Positions 8,432 to 16,278 of a stretch of DNA of 64,000 nucleotides are shown here, piece by piece. The notes beneath the pieces are model-generated. The model saw only the letters and a list, made by a program, of their open reading frames with translations. It was not told where the DNA came from and made no database searches. This stretch comes from Pelomonas sp051857475 (GTDB lineage Bacteria > Pseudomonadota > Gammaproteobacteria > Burkholderiales > Burkholderiaceae_C): NCBI RefSeq assembly GCF_051857475.1, contig NZ_JBPZGZ010000005.1:248001-312000 (forward strand), in the 5' to 3' direction. The position numbers were made by a program, and so were the translations under genes. Each line of letters opens with the position of its first letter. The first letter of the stretch is position 1.

Positions 8432-9167
8432 GCCCCTTCAATCGGCCCGAACCGGCGGGGGCCACGGGATTTCCAAGTCGGAGAGCGGAAAAGCAGGCGT
8501 CGAGTTCAGGCGCGACGCCCATCGCCAGTCGACGGGTGGCCAGCCTTCGGGCAAGGGCGACCTTGTCCTTCGAATCTGGTGCTTTGGCGATCAGCGCCTT
8601 GTAGTCGGTGTCATCGCGCAGCAGGCTTGCCACGTCAACTCCGGCCAGCTTCAGGCGCTCGTAGACCTCGTTCGAACCCAGGCGGCAGTCTGTGTTCGCA
8701 ATGGCGATCGGCTGCTCGGCCAGGAAGGTCAGAAGTGGATTGAAGGCGTCTGACACTTTCACGCCGTCCTCGACCATGTTGAAGACCACGCCTATCTTCT
8801 GCGCGGGCACTCCCATGCGAGAAAGCTCCACCAGCGTCGCGATGGTGTCCTTTTGCTGCTTGAGAGCGGAAACCGTGGGCACGATGTAGTGATCCAGATC
8901 TTCATGGCTGCCGCGGTATCGGCCCATCAAACCCAGCAGCTCCTCCACGTTGCTCGCTCCTACATCGACCACCGCGCTGTCAATGGCTTGAAGGTATTCC
9001 TGCAGTGCGCCGAACTGGCGTCCGCGCAGCGACTGGGCGCTGGCCTCGCCTTCGTTGATGCTCTCGATCGATATGAGACCGGCTCCCGGAATGCGTGGAA
9101 GGAGCAGATGGCGAGCCACCGTGGTCTTGCCGACGTTGCCAGAGAAGTTGATGACAGCAACCTTCAT
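8418..9167 (-). CDS. stbB: StbB-like ParA/MinD-type ATPase
   Basis: 249 residues. A deviant Walker A P-loop NFSGNVGKTT is at about residues 7-16, then AVVDVGASN (Walker B-like) near residue 70, and conserved segments such as VPTVSALKQQKDT. Plasmid StbB proteins of this type act with StbA in plasmid positioning and influence conjugation. It lies between the small HTH gene at 9170 and the helical membrane protein at 7994, forming a three-gene operon divergent from the mobilisation genes. Confidence 0.75.
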   Translation of the reverse strand: MKVAVINFSGNVGKTTVARHLLLPRIPGAGLISIESINEGEASAQSLRGRQFGALQEYLQAIDSAVVDVGASNVEELLGLMGRYRGSHEDLDHYIVPTVSALKQQKDTIATLVELSRMGVPAQKIGVVFNMVEDGVKVSDAFNPLLTFLAEQPIAIANTDCRLGSNEVYERLKLAGVDVASLLRDDTDYKALIAKAPDSKDKVALARRLATRRLAMGVAPELDACFSALRLGNPVAPAGSGRLKGLGRD

Positions 9168-9169
9168 GA

Positions 9170-9541
9170 TCAGTCCTTTGGTAGCAGGGGGTTGAAATGG
9201 TTTCGTTCGAAGAACGCATCCGCGACATCCTTGCCACTCGCTCCTGCCGGTACACCGGTGTCACGTGGCCGTTCTTCAGGCTTGCAAGATGGTTCAGCCG
9301 TTGAGAGCGAGTGCGCCGCCGAAAGCAATGTCGGGACCGTGACGGGCGCGCAATTGATGCGCGCAGCTTCTCGCTGGACGGTGCTCTTGCTGACGCTGAT
9401 TCCAACGTCAGCCAGTGCGGCGCGGATCGCCTCGAACGTGCAGCCCTGGGAACGGAGGAGGCGAATTTCGCCGCCGTACTCGCGCGCCTTGCGCGTAGCG
9501 CGTCCTGACGTTGCGAAAAGCATGGGTTTCATTGCGACCAT
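9170..9541 (-). CDS. StbA-like helix-turn-helix DNA-binding protein
   Basis: 123 residues. The N-terminal half contains a helix-turn-helix: YGGEIRLLRSQGCTFEAIRA, then ISVSKSTVQREA, the pattern of StbA/TraB-type plasmid repressors. The C-terminal half is Pro/Ser-rich and probably disordered. Starts at 9541 and 9532 are both possible. The gene begins immediately beside a block of 43-bp direct repeats (9598-9694), its natural candidate binding site, as StbA of R388 binds repeats beside its own operon. Confidence 0.6.
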   Translation of the reverse strand: MVAMKPMLFATSGRATRKAREYGGEIRLLRSQGCTFEAIRAALADVGISVSKSTVQREAARINCAPVTVPTLLSAAHSLSTAEPSCKPEERPRDTGVPAGASGKDVADAFFERNHFNPLLPKD

Positions 9542-9597
9542 TCGCCGTGCTCAAGGCCATCGCCGGCCCACTGTTGATCCATTTCTTGCCCGCTCTC

Positions 9598-9694
9598 GGC
9601 CCGGTCCTGATCCACTCTTGGTTCACTTTGGCCCGCTTACGGCCCAGTCCTGATCCACTCCTGGTTCACCTTGGCCCGCTTACGGCCCACTTGC
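9598..9694. repeat. 43-bp direct repeats between stb and mob operons (oriT / StbA-site candidate)
   Basis: Two complete adjoining units (9598-9640 and 9641-9683) differ at three positions. Each contains GGCCC, TCCTGATCCACTC, TGGTTCAC and TTGGCCCGCTTAC. A third unit starts at 9684 and breaks off. A degenerate unit (GGCCCACTGTTGATCCA) precedes the block near 9566. The location between divergent partition and relaxase operons is where plasmid transfer origins and partition sites usually lie. Confidence 0.7.
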
Positions 9695-9861
9695 AGCCAT
9701 GTTGGACTAGGGGAGGGGGCTACAAGGCGCTGGATTCGCGGCCGAATTCAGCGGCTCTAGATGCCTGTTCAGAACCAATACTTGGTTCATTGGTGAGTGC
9801 AGAGATAGGCGGTCTGCCGCCGATTTCACAAGCGCTCCGCGCACCTCCTTGCAGTCGGATC

Positions 9862-10464
9862 ATGGGCACCTCTCCGCATGACTTCGTCACCGTCGATATG
9901 CGCGGCCTCAAGGCCTCGCTGATCGCCTGCGCAGCGCAGCGGCGGGTCAGCGTGTCGGTCGTTGTGCGTGCGGCCGTCCTGCATGAACTTGGTAAGCACG
10001 AGGCGAGCGACGGCGCGTCGGCGATTGCGACGACCAGCGCTGCTAATGACGATGGCTGGACCAAGCTTTCCATCCGCATGCGGCGCAGCGAGGCCACGCG
10101 CCTCGAAGCCGGTGCCCGCGCGGCCAAGCTGTCGCGAGGTGCCTACGTGGCGGGCTTGGTTGAAGGCGTCCCGGTGCTGTTGGCCGGCGGCGGCCGGCCG
10201 GAGCACATCGCCGCGCTCACCGCGTCATGTGCAGAGCTGTCAACGCTCAGCCGCAACGTGCACCAGCTCACGGCGCTCCTGCGAGCCGGTGACGTCCTGC
10301 AGGCCTTGCTGTACCGCGACCTGCTCGACACCCTGGCGGACGACGTCCGAAAACATCTGCGCCTGGCTGCTCTGACGCTGGCAGATCTGCGGCCAGGGCG
10401 TGGACCTGATACGACTGAACGAACGGCGCAACCTCATGGAAGCAGGCCATGGCAAAAGGCGTGA
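9862..10464 (+). CDS. MobC-like relaxosome accessory protein
   Basis: 200 residues from the ATG at 9862; upstream in-frame sequence lies in the repeat region. The N-terminal part (WTKLSIRMRRSEATRLEAGA) looks like a ribbon-helix-helix DNA-binding segment. A helical part then carries LSRNVHQLTALLRAGD, matching the MobC pattern of an Asn-x-Asn/His-Gln-containing helix. MobC proteins bind oriT and help the relaxase open the DNA. The gene overlaps the relaxase gene by 16 bases. Confidence 0.7.
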   Translation: MGTSPHDFVTVDMRGLKASLIACAAQRRVSVSVVVRAAVLHELGKHEASDGASAIATTSAANDDGWTKLSIRMRRSEATRLEAGARAAKLSRGAYVAGLVEGVPVLLAGGGRPEHIAALTASCAELSTLSRNVHQLTALLRAGDVLQALLYRDLLDTLADDVRKHLRLAALTLADLRPGRGPDTTERTAQPHGSRPWQKA

Positions 10465-11411
10465 ACATCGACGGGGTGTTGGTCACGTGGGGCGACCGAC
10501 TCTTCTACCCGGGCAATCGCATGGTCAAGGGAGCCCCGCCACCGAAGCTGACCGGCGACGCGCTCCGACGGCATGCGGCCGTCATCCGCAGCCGGATTGA
10601 AGCCACGGTGATTCGTCGCGCGCCACAGGCGATGGTGAAGGTCACTGGGGGAGGGCGGGGCATGCGGGCCGTCGCTGCGCACTTCCGCTACATCAGCAAG
10701 AACGGCCGCCTCGGCATCGAAGACGACCGCGGCGAGACGATCAAGGGCGCCCATGCTGTACGCGACTTGACGGACGACTGGCGGTACAGCGGCGGCCTCA
10801 TCCCAGAGGAGGCCGCAGATGGTGGACGGCGCGAGGCGTTCAACGTCATGTTGTCGATGCCCCGTGGAACGGACCCGTTGGCTGTTGAGCGGGCAGCGCG
10901 AGAGTTTGCTCGCATCGAGCTGACTGGCCACAAGTACGTGATGGTGCTGCACGACCATCAGGCCAACCCGCATGTCCACATCAGTGTTCGAGCCGAAGGT
11001 CGTGATGGTCGGCGCCTGAACCCGAGGAAGGCCGACCTTCATCGTTGGCGCGAGACCTTCGCTGAACAACTGCGCGAACTCGGTATCGATGCCGAAGCGT
11101 CCCGGCAAACCGTCCGCGGGATCAACCGACGACCTCAGGCGCTTTGGCGCGTAAAGGCACTTGAGGAAGGGCGGCTGGTGAGCAAGCGCGTGGACACCGG
11201 TTCGCGTGGTGAGCCACTGGATGAACAGTCCGAGGCGTGGAGGACTTGGCGAAATTTGGGGCTGGCGCTCGCGAGATCCAGCGACCCGTCCGATCTGCGT
11301 CTGGCTGGAGCCATCGAGCGTTTCGTACGTTCGCGCGGGCAGGCCGCGTCTCGCACACAAGTAAACGTTGAGCCGACTCGCCACAGATCGTTTGAGTCAC
11401 CGCGCCGATAG
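10449..11411 (+). CDS. MOB relaxase (VirD2/MobP-like nickase)
   Basis: 320 residues. The metal-binding histidine motif HDHQANPHVH lies at residues 168-177, the three-His signature of HUH relaxases. An upstream FRYISKNG near residue 79-86 is the segment in which MobP-type enzymes carry conserved Arg/Tyr residues. The protein would nick oriT and pilot the transferred strand to the VirD4 coupling protein at 24662-26680. At 320 residues it is short, with no helicase or primase part. The start overlaps mobC. Confidence 0.85.
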   Translation: MAKGVNIDGVLVTWGDRLFYPGNRMVKGAPPPKLTGDALRRHAAVIRSRIEATVIRRAPQAMVKVTGGGRGMRAVAAHFRYISKNGRLGIEDDRGETIKGAHAVRDLTDDWRYSGGLIPEEAADGGRREAFNVMLSMPRGTDPLAVERAAREFARIELTGHKYVMVLHDHQANPHVHISVRAEGRDGRRLNPRKADLHRWRETFAEQLRELGIDAEASRQTVRGINRRPQALWRVKALEEGRLVSKRVDTGSRGEPLDEQSEAWRTWRNLGLALARSSDPSDLRLAGAIERFVRSRGQAASRTQVNVEPTRHRSFESPRR

Positions 11412-11412
11412 T

Positions 11413-11466
11413 AGATCTGCTCGGCGAAGGCTTGCGGACGCGGGTTCGATCCCCGCCGCCTCCACC
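11413..11466 (+). other. 3' end fragment of tmRNA gene ssrA (attachment-site scar)
   Basis: The segment TTGCGGACGCGGGTTCGAT, then CCCCGCCGCCTCCACC, is the T-arm plus acceptor end of tmRNA. The T-stem GCGGG/CCCGC and loop TTCGATC are intact, but no 5' part or tag region is present. Such fragments are left when elements integrate at the 3' end of ssrA. On this strand the fragment marks the right end of an element lying to its left, or a secondary site between two accreted elements. The exact left limit of the fragment is uncertain. Confidence 0.75.
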
Positions 11467-11506
11467 TATCTTCAGCTTGCTGCAGCCGGCCGCAAGCTGA
11501 AGATAG
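11466..11506. repeat. perfect 15-bp inverted repeat abutting the ssrA scar
   Basis: CTATCTTCAGCTTGC (11466-11480) and GCAAGCTGAAGATAG (11492-11506) are exact complements around an 11-base loop, beginning at the last base of the tmRNA fragment. There is no T-run, so it is not an obvious terminator. An element-end or integrase-arm structure is an inference. Confidence 0.7.
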
Positions 11507-11846
11507 ACCGATTACTTATTCGCCGGCCTGCGGTTAGCTCGCCGACAGCGTCAGCTAGTCTCCTAACGACCTCAGCCATGGCTCGGTTGGGCGCTGCTGT
11601 TGTCACGTCCTTGCCAGCGAATTCGGCGGCGGTGAATTGAGCCTTGCTTCTGAACGGCGCGATCGGTACTTCAGCGCCTTTTGACGCACAAGAACCTCTC
11701 CTGGTGTCGCACGCATCTGCACAGCGGTCTGAACTTGTCCGGCGGCCTTTGCAACGATGTAACGTCGTCTACAGAAGGAAGCCTGAAGGTATGCGGTTCA
11801 TGCACCAAGCGCCGGCGCGTCCGGTGGCCTGGTACATGCCGGCCGC
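11507..11846. other. intergenic stretch, no gene seen
   Basis: Only short, low-quality ORFs without ribosome sites. It separates the attachment scar from the AbiE module. Confidence 0.4.
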
Positions 11847-12872
11847 TCAAGGCTTCGCAGCACTGTTGGCGCTGGCTGCAACTTTCTCGCAGGCCAGCAT
11901 GAGGTCTTCGAAGGGCAGGGCGTCGCCCACCATAACTTGATCTTCGAGCATGCTGGCGTAGTCGGCGGCGAGGGCTGCGCGCGCGGCTCCTTCGGGTACC
12001 ACGCGCAGGGCGCCTGAGATGGCGGCAAAGTAGTCGACAGTCTTGCCTGCAGCATCTTTCTCGAGAAAGAAATACGATTTGTGCTCAGCGACCGCGTGCG
12101 CGACCTCTCGATCCTTGACGACGGCATCGAAGTGTGTGCTCCGCATAATGGCAGCCAGGTCGTGCCAGTGCCGCGCATAGCGCTCGCTTCGGATCCGGCC
12201 CTGAGCGCAATAGACGTGCGTGGCGGTTGCCTTCTCCCAGAAGGTCCGGGCGACGCTCATTACCACAGGGGATGCAGTCGGAAACGCCACGCCGTCGACG
12301 TAGCCGTCGATGTCACACGTGACCGGCATGGCTGCGTGCGGTTCACCCGTCGCCCGGCCGCCGAACTCCAATGTGACGACCGGAGCGACATACCCGGTCC
12401 CTTGCTTGACCGCTGGGTAGTGAAGGAGCAACTGGTCCTTGTCGTCACCTGCGACTTCCAGCCTCGCACCAAGCTGCGCCTGGTCGAGTGCATCCTGAAT
12501 CACGGGCTGCACCGTGCCAGCGATCCACTCAGGTAGCCGGTCGCGCACGGCTTTCGTCCACTTGCTGGCCTGGCTGCGGCTGGCTGGCAAGAACTCCTCA
12601 CCTCCCGTCAGGTCGGCGATCAGCTTGCGGATGTCGTACGTCAGGTCGAGGTCTTCCGAGAACCTGTCGATGATCCGGTAGGCCTTGGAGAGCGACGTGC
12701 CGCCCTTGAACGTCAGGTCCATGCCGACCGGCGACCCGAACAGCGTCCCGAGCGTCCAGACGACCCAGACGTCCTTCTCCAGCAAATGGGCCGGACGGCC
12801 GCTCCGCTCCCGGCCCACTTCGAGGACTTCGGCTCGGTCCGCGTCGTTGAGGGAGAAGTAGGACTCAGCCAC
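11847..12872 (-). CDS. abiEii: AbiEii-type nucleotidyltransferase toxin
   Basis: 341 residues from a GTG at 12872 that overlaps the antitoxin stop as GTGGCTGA; an ATG at 12923 would add 17 residues inside the antitoxin gene. Nucleotidyltransferase motifs are clear: KGGTSLSKAY near residue 57 (GG-S/T motif) and SEDLDLTYD with the paired acidic residues about 13 residues later. The N-terminal GRPAHLLEKDVWVVW is typical of the family. AbiEii/AbiGii toxins transfer nucleotides to RNA substrates and arrest growth, giving abortive phage resistance and element maintenance. Confidence 0.9.
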   Translation of the reverse strand: MAESYFSLNDADRAEVLEVGRERSGRPAHLLEKDVWVVWTLGTLFGSPVGMDLTFKGGTSLSKAYRIIDRFSEDLDLTYDIRKLIADLTGGEEFLPASRSQASKWTKAVRDRLPEWIAGTVQPVIQDALDQAQLGARLEVAGDDKDQLLLHYPAVKQGTGYVAPVVTLEFGGRATGEPHAAMPVTCDIDGYVDGVAFPTASPVVMSVARTFWEKATATHVYCAQGRIRSERYARHWHDLAAIMRSTHFDAVVKDREVAHAVAEHKSYFFLEKDAAGKTVDYFAAISGALRVVPEGAARAALAADYASMLEDQVMVGDALPFEDLMLACEKVAASANSAAKP

Positions 12873-13461
12873 GGACCGCTTCTTCGCCGATTGCCCTGGC
12901 CATCCATGAGGGTAGGCCGGCACGTCCCGACGTCAGCGTCTGCCATTCCGTGGACGGAAGCGTTCGCCGCAAGGCGGCCAGCGACTCGCGCACATGCGAC
13001 GGACCCATCCAGGCCAGCGCCCGCACGGCCGCGCCGGCCTGACCGGACCCCAACGCCAGCATCCAGCGCGGGGCATGTTTGACCATCACCTCGTAGCGAC
13101 CGAGCTTCAGCTTGCGGCTGCGCCCCGAAGTGAGATAGACCTCGCGAATCGGCACCTGCTGGGTCAGGCCCAGCGCGTTCGCCGCGTTGGCGCCGTGCGG
13201 CGTGACCACCTCACCACTTTGCGCGGCCAGGGACTGCACGACCTTCTCGGGAGCCGGCGCGCGCGTTCCGAACCGGCTGGAAACCGGCGTGACGTAGGTG
13301 CCGCGTGCCACTCGAAGCAACTTTCCTTCCTTGGTGAGCCGCGACAAGGCCTGATCAACGGCTGCTCGGCTCCCAAGGTGCAGGAACTCTTTGGGCGACA
13401 TCAGCCCGCCCTCGGGTAGGGATTCGGCGTGCGACAGGATGGAGCGGGGGAGCGTGCTCAT
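12865..13461 (-). CDS. abiEi: AbiEi-type antitoxin / autorepressor
   Basis: 198 residues. The N-terminal winged-helix segment (LSHAESLPEGGLMSPKEFL, then AVDQALSRLTKEGKLLRVARG) is followed by the family C-terminal domain (GANAANALGLTQQVP, YLTSGRSRKLKLG). It lies upstream of and overlaps the toxin gene, the usual AbiE order. A long inverted repeat just ahead of the start (13476-13501) is its likely autoregulatory operator. Confidence 0.9.
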   Translation of the reverse strand: MSTLPRSILSHAESLPEGGLMSPKEFLHLGSRAAVDQALSRLTKEGKLLRVARGTYVTPVSSRFGTRAPAPEKVVQSLAAQSGEVVTPHGANAANALGLTQQVPIREVYLTSGRSRKLKLGRYEVMVKHAPRWMLALGSGQAGAAVRALAWMGPSHVRESLAALRRTLPSTEWQTLTSGRAGLPSWMARAIGEEAVRG

Positions 13462-13475
13462 GGCGGGACCTCTTG

Positions 13476-13501
13476 GTCAGAATTTTATCGTTGTTTCTGA
13501 C
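13476..13501. promoter_or_regulatory. inverted-repeat operator candidate of abiE
   Basis: GTCAGAA and TTCTGAC are perfect inverted arms separated by 12 bases, 15 bases upstream of abiEi. The spacer contains ATTTTATC, i.e. a GATAAAAT -10-like box on the minus strand, so binding would block the promoter. Confidence 0.55.
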
Positions 13502-13597
13502 ATTTTGCTTTGGTGCCAAGTCGGCCGGGGCAGGAGAGGTTGACGAACGAGGAGAATCGCACCAAACTGCCGTTGACGATTCTTTGGATTTGCACAA

Positions 13598-14197
13598 ATG
13601 ACTCTGCCGCTGCCTGCCGTCTTCAATCCCGCCCTTTCCTCGGATCGCCTCCAGGAGGTGGCGTTGTGGTTGCTGGATGAGCTCTACGCGACCGAGGACG
13701 ACCTGTCGCGCTCGACCGACAACGGCTACACGCGAGGCTGCACCACGTTTGGCCGGCAGCGCAGCCGCATCGTGGCCGAAGCTGCGTCCGGCAAGCATGC
13801 CTGGCTTGGCCTGCCCAACGGCAACAACGACGTCGTCCTCTCGATCGGTGGCGTGCCGTGCCGCTTCAGCAATGACGATCCTTCCAACCCGTCCAAGGAT
13901 GCGGTGCTGACGGCGAATCGCTACCAGGCGGATTTCCTCGAGTTCGTCAGCCCGGGCGAGCCCGGCCGGTTCTGCTTCATCATCGATCGCGGCCACGACG
14001 GCGCCGCTGAGCCGCGCGTCGAGTTCCTGGGATTCACGCCCACGGGCGAGGTCGCGTGCCGCTGGGTCTCCGATGCCGTGCGTGTTCTGCGAGTGGAAGG
14101 CGAGCAGCCCCTGGCGCCGATGGTGCCCGTCGGCAAGCCGCAGATCGCGCCCAAGCGCCGCGGCGAAGGCGATGCGGCCGCAGAAGCCGTTCGATGA
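13598..14197 (+). CDS. hypothetical protein paired with XRE-ImmA/IrrE
   Basis: 199 residues, soluble, with no motif I can name. Sequence such as HAWLGLPNGNNDVVLSIGGV and RFCFIIDRGHDGAAEPRVEF suggests an alpha/beta protein. The stop overlaps the start of the next gene (ATGA), so the two are co-translated. By analogy with other XRE-COG2856 operons the pair could be a toxin-antitoxin or stress-response module, with this protein the effector. That is inference from arrangement only. It is divergent from abiEi. Confidence 0.7.
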   Translation: MTLPLPAVFNPALSSDRLQEVALWLLDELYATEDDLSRSTDNGYTRGCTTFGRQRSRIVAEAASGKHAWLGLPNGNNDVVLSIGGVPCRFSNDDPSNPSKDAVLTANRYQADFLEFVSPGEPGRFCFIIDRGHDGAAEPRVEFLGFTPTGEVACRWVSDAVRVLRVEGEQPLAPMVPVGKPQIAPKRRGEGDAAAEAVR

Positions 14198-15300
14198 GCA
14201 CCGGGTTCATTGGGAGCAATCTGCGACTGGCCCGTTTGTTCCACGACCTGTCGCTCACGGACCTGGGCGACAAGGTCGGCGTCTCCAAGCAGTTTCTGAG
14301 CCGCATCGAAACCGGGGCGGAAGCCGCCTCGGCCCAACTCCAGGCCAACCTAGCTCAGGAGCTGCAGGTGCTGCCCGACTTCTTCCATTGCATCGACACC
14401 CACCCCATCGCCGACGAGCAATGTCATTTCCGACGGCAGCTCACGACCAAGGTCGCGTTGCGCCAGGTTGCGCGCGCCCGGGGGGAGATGCTCAAGCGCT
14501 TGATCGGCGTGCTCGATGAGCACGTCGAGCTGCCGTCGTACCAGGTGAAGGAGGCGGAAGCGGAGACGACCGAGGCCATCGAGCGTGCTACAGAGATATT
14601 CCGGTCACTGTTCGGCCTTGGCATGGGGCCGCTGAGCAGCGTGACGCGGATCGCCGAGAACGCAGGCGCTGTCGTGATGCGTGTGCGCGGGCTGGCCCCC
14701 GAGATCGATGCGATCTCGTTCGCCACCAAGCGACCTCTGATCGCCTTGAATGGCGACGGCCGCTCGGCCTGCCGTGAGCGCTTTGGCATCGCTCACGAGC
14801 TGGGTCATTTTTCGCTGCACATCGGTGTCCTGACGGGCGATCGACTCACCGAGGCGCAGGCCAACCGTTTCGCAAGTGCGCTGCTGCTGCCGCGCAGCAC
14901 GTTCGCCACCGAGTGCCGTCTTGCCCTTCGAGGCTCGCGCCTGAACTGGGCCGGCCTGTCGGAGTTGAAGCTTCGCTGGGGTGTCTCCAAGGCCGCGATC
15001 ATCTTCCGGGCGCGTCAGCTTGGGCTGTTCACTGAGGATCAGGCCCGGGCAGGGTACGTCGGACTGAACCGACACGGCGAAGCCTTGCGCGAGACGGAAG
15101 ATCACCTGATACGCAATGAGGAGCCAGAGGTGGTTGTGGAAAGCCTGAAGGTCATGAGGGAGCACTTCGGCGTGCCTGAGGCTGCGGTCGCTCGCGAGAT
15201 GCGGATACAGCCCCAGTTGCTAGAGGCCCTACTGGACACCGCCGCTGCTGAGCCATCGGCCAATGTGGTGCGGCTCGCACAGCCGAAGGTGGCCACATAG
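14194..15300 (+). CDS. XRE regulator fused to ImmA/IrrE metallopeptidase domain
   Basis: 368 residues. Residues 8-60 form an XRE helix-turn-helix (LARLFHDLSLTDLGDKVGVS, QFLSRIETG). Residues 195-210 carry HELGHFSLH, the HExxH zinc-binding motif of ImmA/IrrE (COG2856) peptidases. The remainder is helical. Such proteins repress a promoter and, on a signal, cleave or release a partner regulator. It starts within the stop of the preceding gene. The predicted partner is the 199-aa protein encoded upstream. Confidence 0.85.
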   Translation: MSTGFIGSNLRLARLFHDLSLTDLGDKVGVSKQFLSRIETGAEAASAQLQANLAQELQVLPDFFHCIDTHPIADEQCHFRRQLTTKVALRQVARARGEMLKRLIGVLDEHVELPSYQVKEAEAETTEAIERATEIFRSLFGLGMGPLSSVTRIAENAGAVVMRVRGLAPEIDAISFATKRPLIALNGDGRSACRERFGIAHELGHFSLHIGVLTGDRLTEAQANRFASALLLPRSTFATECRLALRGSRLNWAGLSELKLRWGVSKAAIIFRARQLGLFTEDQARAGYVGLNRHGEALRETEDHLIRNEEPEVVVESLKVMREHFGVPEAAVAREMRIQPQLLEALLDTAAAEPSANVVRLAQPKVAT

Positions 15301-15633
15301 CACTGGAATGCGGCGACCTTTCCATTGCTTATGCTTCTTAACCCAAAGAGAAGGACTGACAAAGCGGGCAACAGCAGCCAGTCACTGCTTGCCGAGTGGT
15401 TGTATGACCTTGCCCTCTCATCGGATGAGCGCGAGCGACGACGACGCTGACCAGCTGTGCCTGCCGTGATCGGCTGGCCAATGGCGCTCTGGCTGAGTTC
15501 GACGGCCGGATAAGGCTGATCAGAGTCATTCGCGTTCCATCGTCTGAACGACAGCACCTACGAACAACGGTCATTGCAGGGAGCTGGCGGTAACCGGCGC
15601 CGGCATCAGCAGGTAACGCGAACAGAGCCATAG
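15301..15633. other. intergenic stretch, no gene seen
   Basis: No ORF with a ribosome site or motif; it ends in the hairpin terminator that follows. Confidence 0.4.
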
Positions 15634-15665
15634 AAAACCCGGCGTCGCAGAGCGGGCCGGGTTTT
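15634..15665. terminator. bidirectional hairpin terminator
   Basis: AAAACCCGG (15634-15642) pairs perfectly with CCGGGTTTT (15657-15665). A-rich and T-rich tails allow termination of the ImmA operon from the left and of the H1-like gene from the right. Confidence 0.7.
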
Positions 15666-15754
15666 GCGAGTGAGGGAACAGGCGGCTAAACCGCCCGCTC
15701 AAAAAAACGCTTAGGGCTTATTGCCGGTGGGGAAGGGCCAGGTGGCTTGCGGGC

Positions 15755-16252
15755 TCAGTGCGGTCTTGGCAACGGGGCAGCAGCAGCGGGCTTGGCCGCA
15801 GCGGCAGGCTTGGCAGCAGCCTTCTTCGGAGCAGCGGCCTTCTTGGCGGCAGGCTTAGCGGCGGGCTTAGCGGCGGGCTTGGCAGCAGTGGCCTTTTTGG
15901 GAGCGGCAGCCTTCTTCGAAGCAGGCTTGGCAGCAGCCTTCTTGGGAGCGGCAGCCTTCTTCGCAGCAGGCTTGGCAGCAGCCTTCCTGGGAGCGGCAGC
16001 CTTCTTCGCAGCAGGCTTGGCAACAGCCTTCCTGAGAGCGGCGGCCTTCTTCGCAGCAGGCTTGGCAGCAGCCTTCTTGGGCGCGGCAGCCTTCTTGGCG
16101 GCAGCGGCCTTCTTCGGTGCAGCAGCCTTCTTGGCCGGAGCAGCCTTCTTGGCCGGAGCGGCCTTCTTTGCGGGTGCAGCCTTCTTTGCAGGAGTCGCCT
16201 TCTTCGCCGGGGCGGCAGCCCTTCTTCTTCCGTCGCCAGTACCAGTAACCAT
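15755..16252 (-). CDS. histone H1-like Ala/Lys/Pro-rich DNA-binding protein
   Basis: 165 residues made almost entirely of repeats of PAKKAA, APKKAA and KPAAKKAA after a short head (MVTGTGDGRRRAAA). The start at 16252 has AGGAG at a good distance. This low-complexity basic composition matches the bacterial histone H1-like (AlgP/HctB-like) proteins that coat DNA and modulate transcription. Repeat number is likely to vary between strains. Carriage beside defence cargo could mean nucleoid or silencing roles for the element. Confidence 0.85.
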   Translation of the reverse strand: MVTGTGDGRRRAAAPAKKATPAKKAAPAKKAAPAKKAAPAKKAAAPKKAAAAKKAAAPKKAAAKPAAKKAAALRKAVAKPAAKKAAAPRKAAAKPAAKKAAAPKKAAAKPASKKAAAPKKATAAKPAAKPAAKPAAKKAAAPKKAAAKPAAAAKPAAAAPLPRPH

Positions 16253-16278
16253 CTCTTCTCTCCTAGTTTTATGTTTGA

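Noticed and set aside
9598..9694. CRISPR array
   Set aside because: The 43-bp units abut one another without unique spacers and number only two full copies.
11434..11466. A complete tRNA or tmRNA gene
   Set aside because: Only the T-arm and acceptor end are present; no 5' half, D-arm or tag-reading frame is found upstream.
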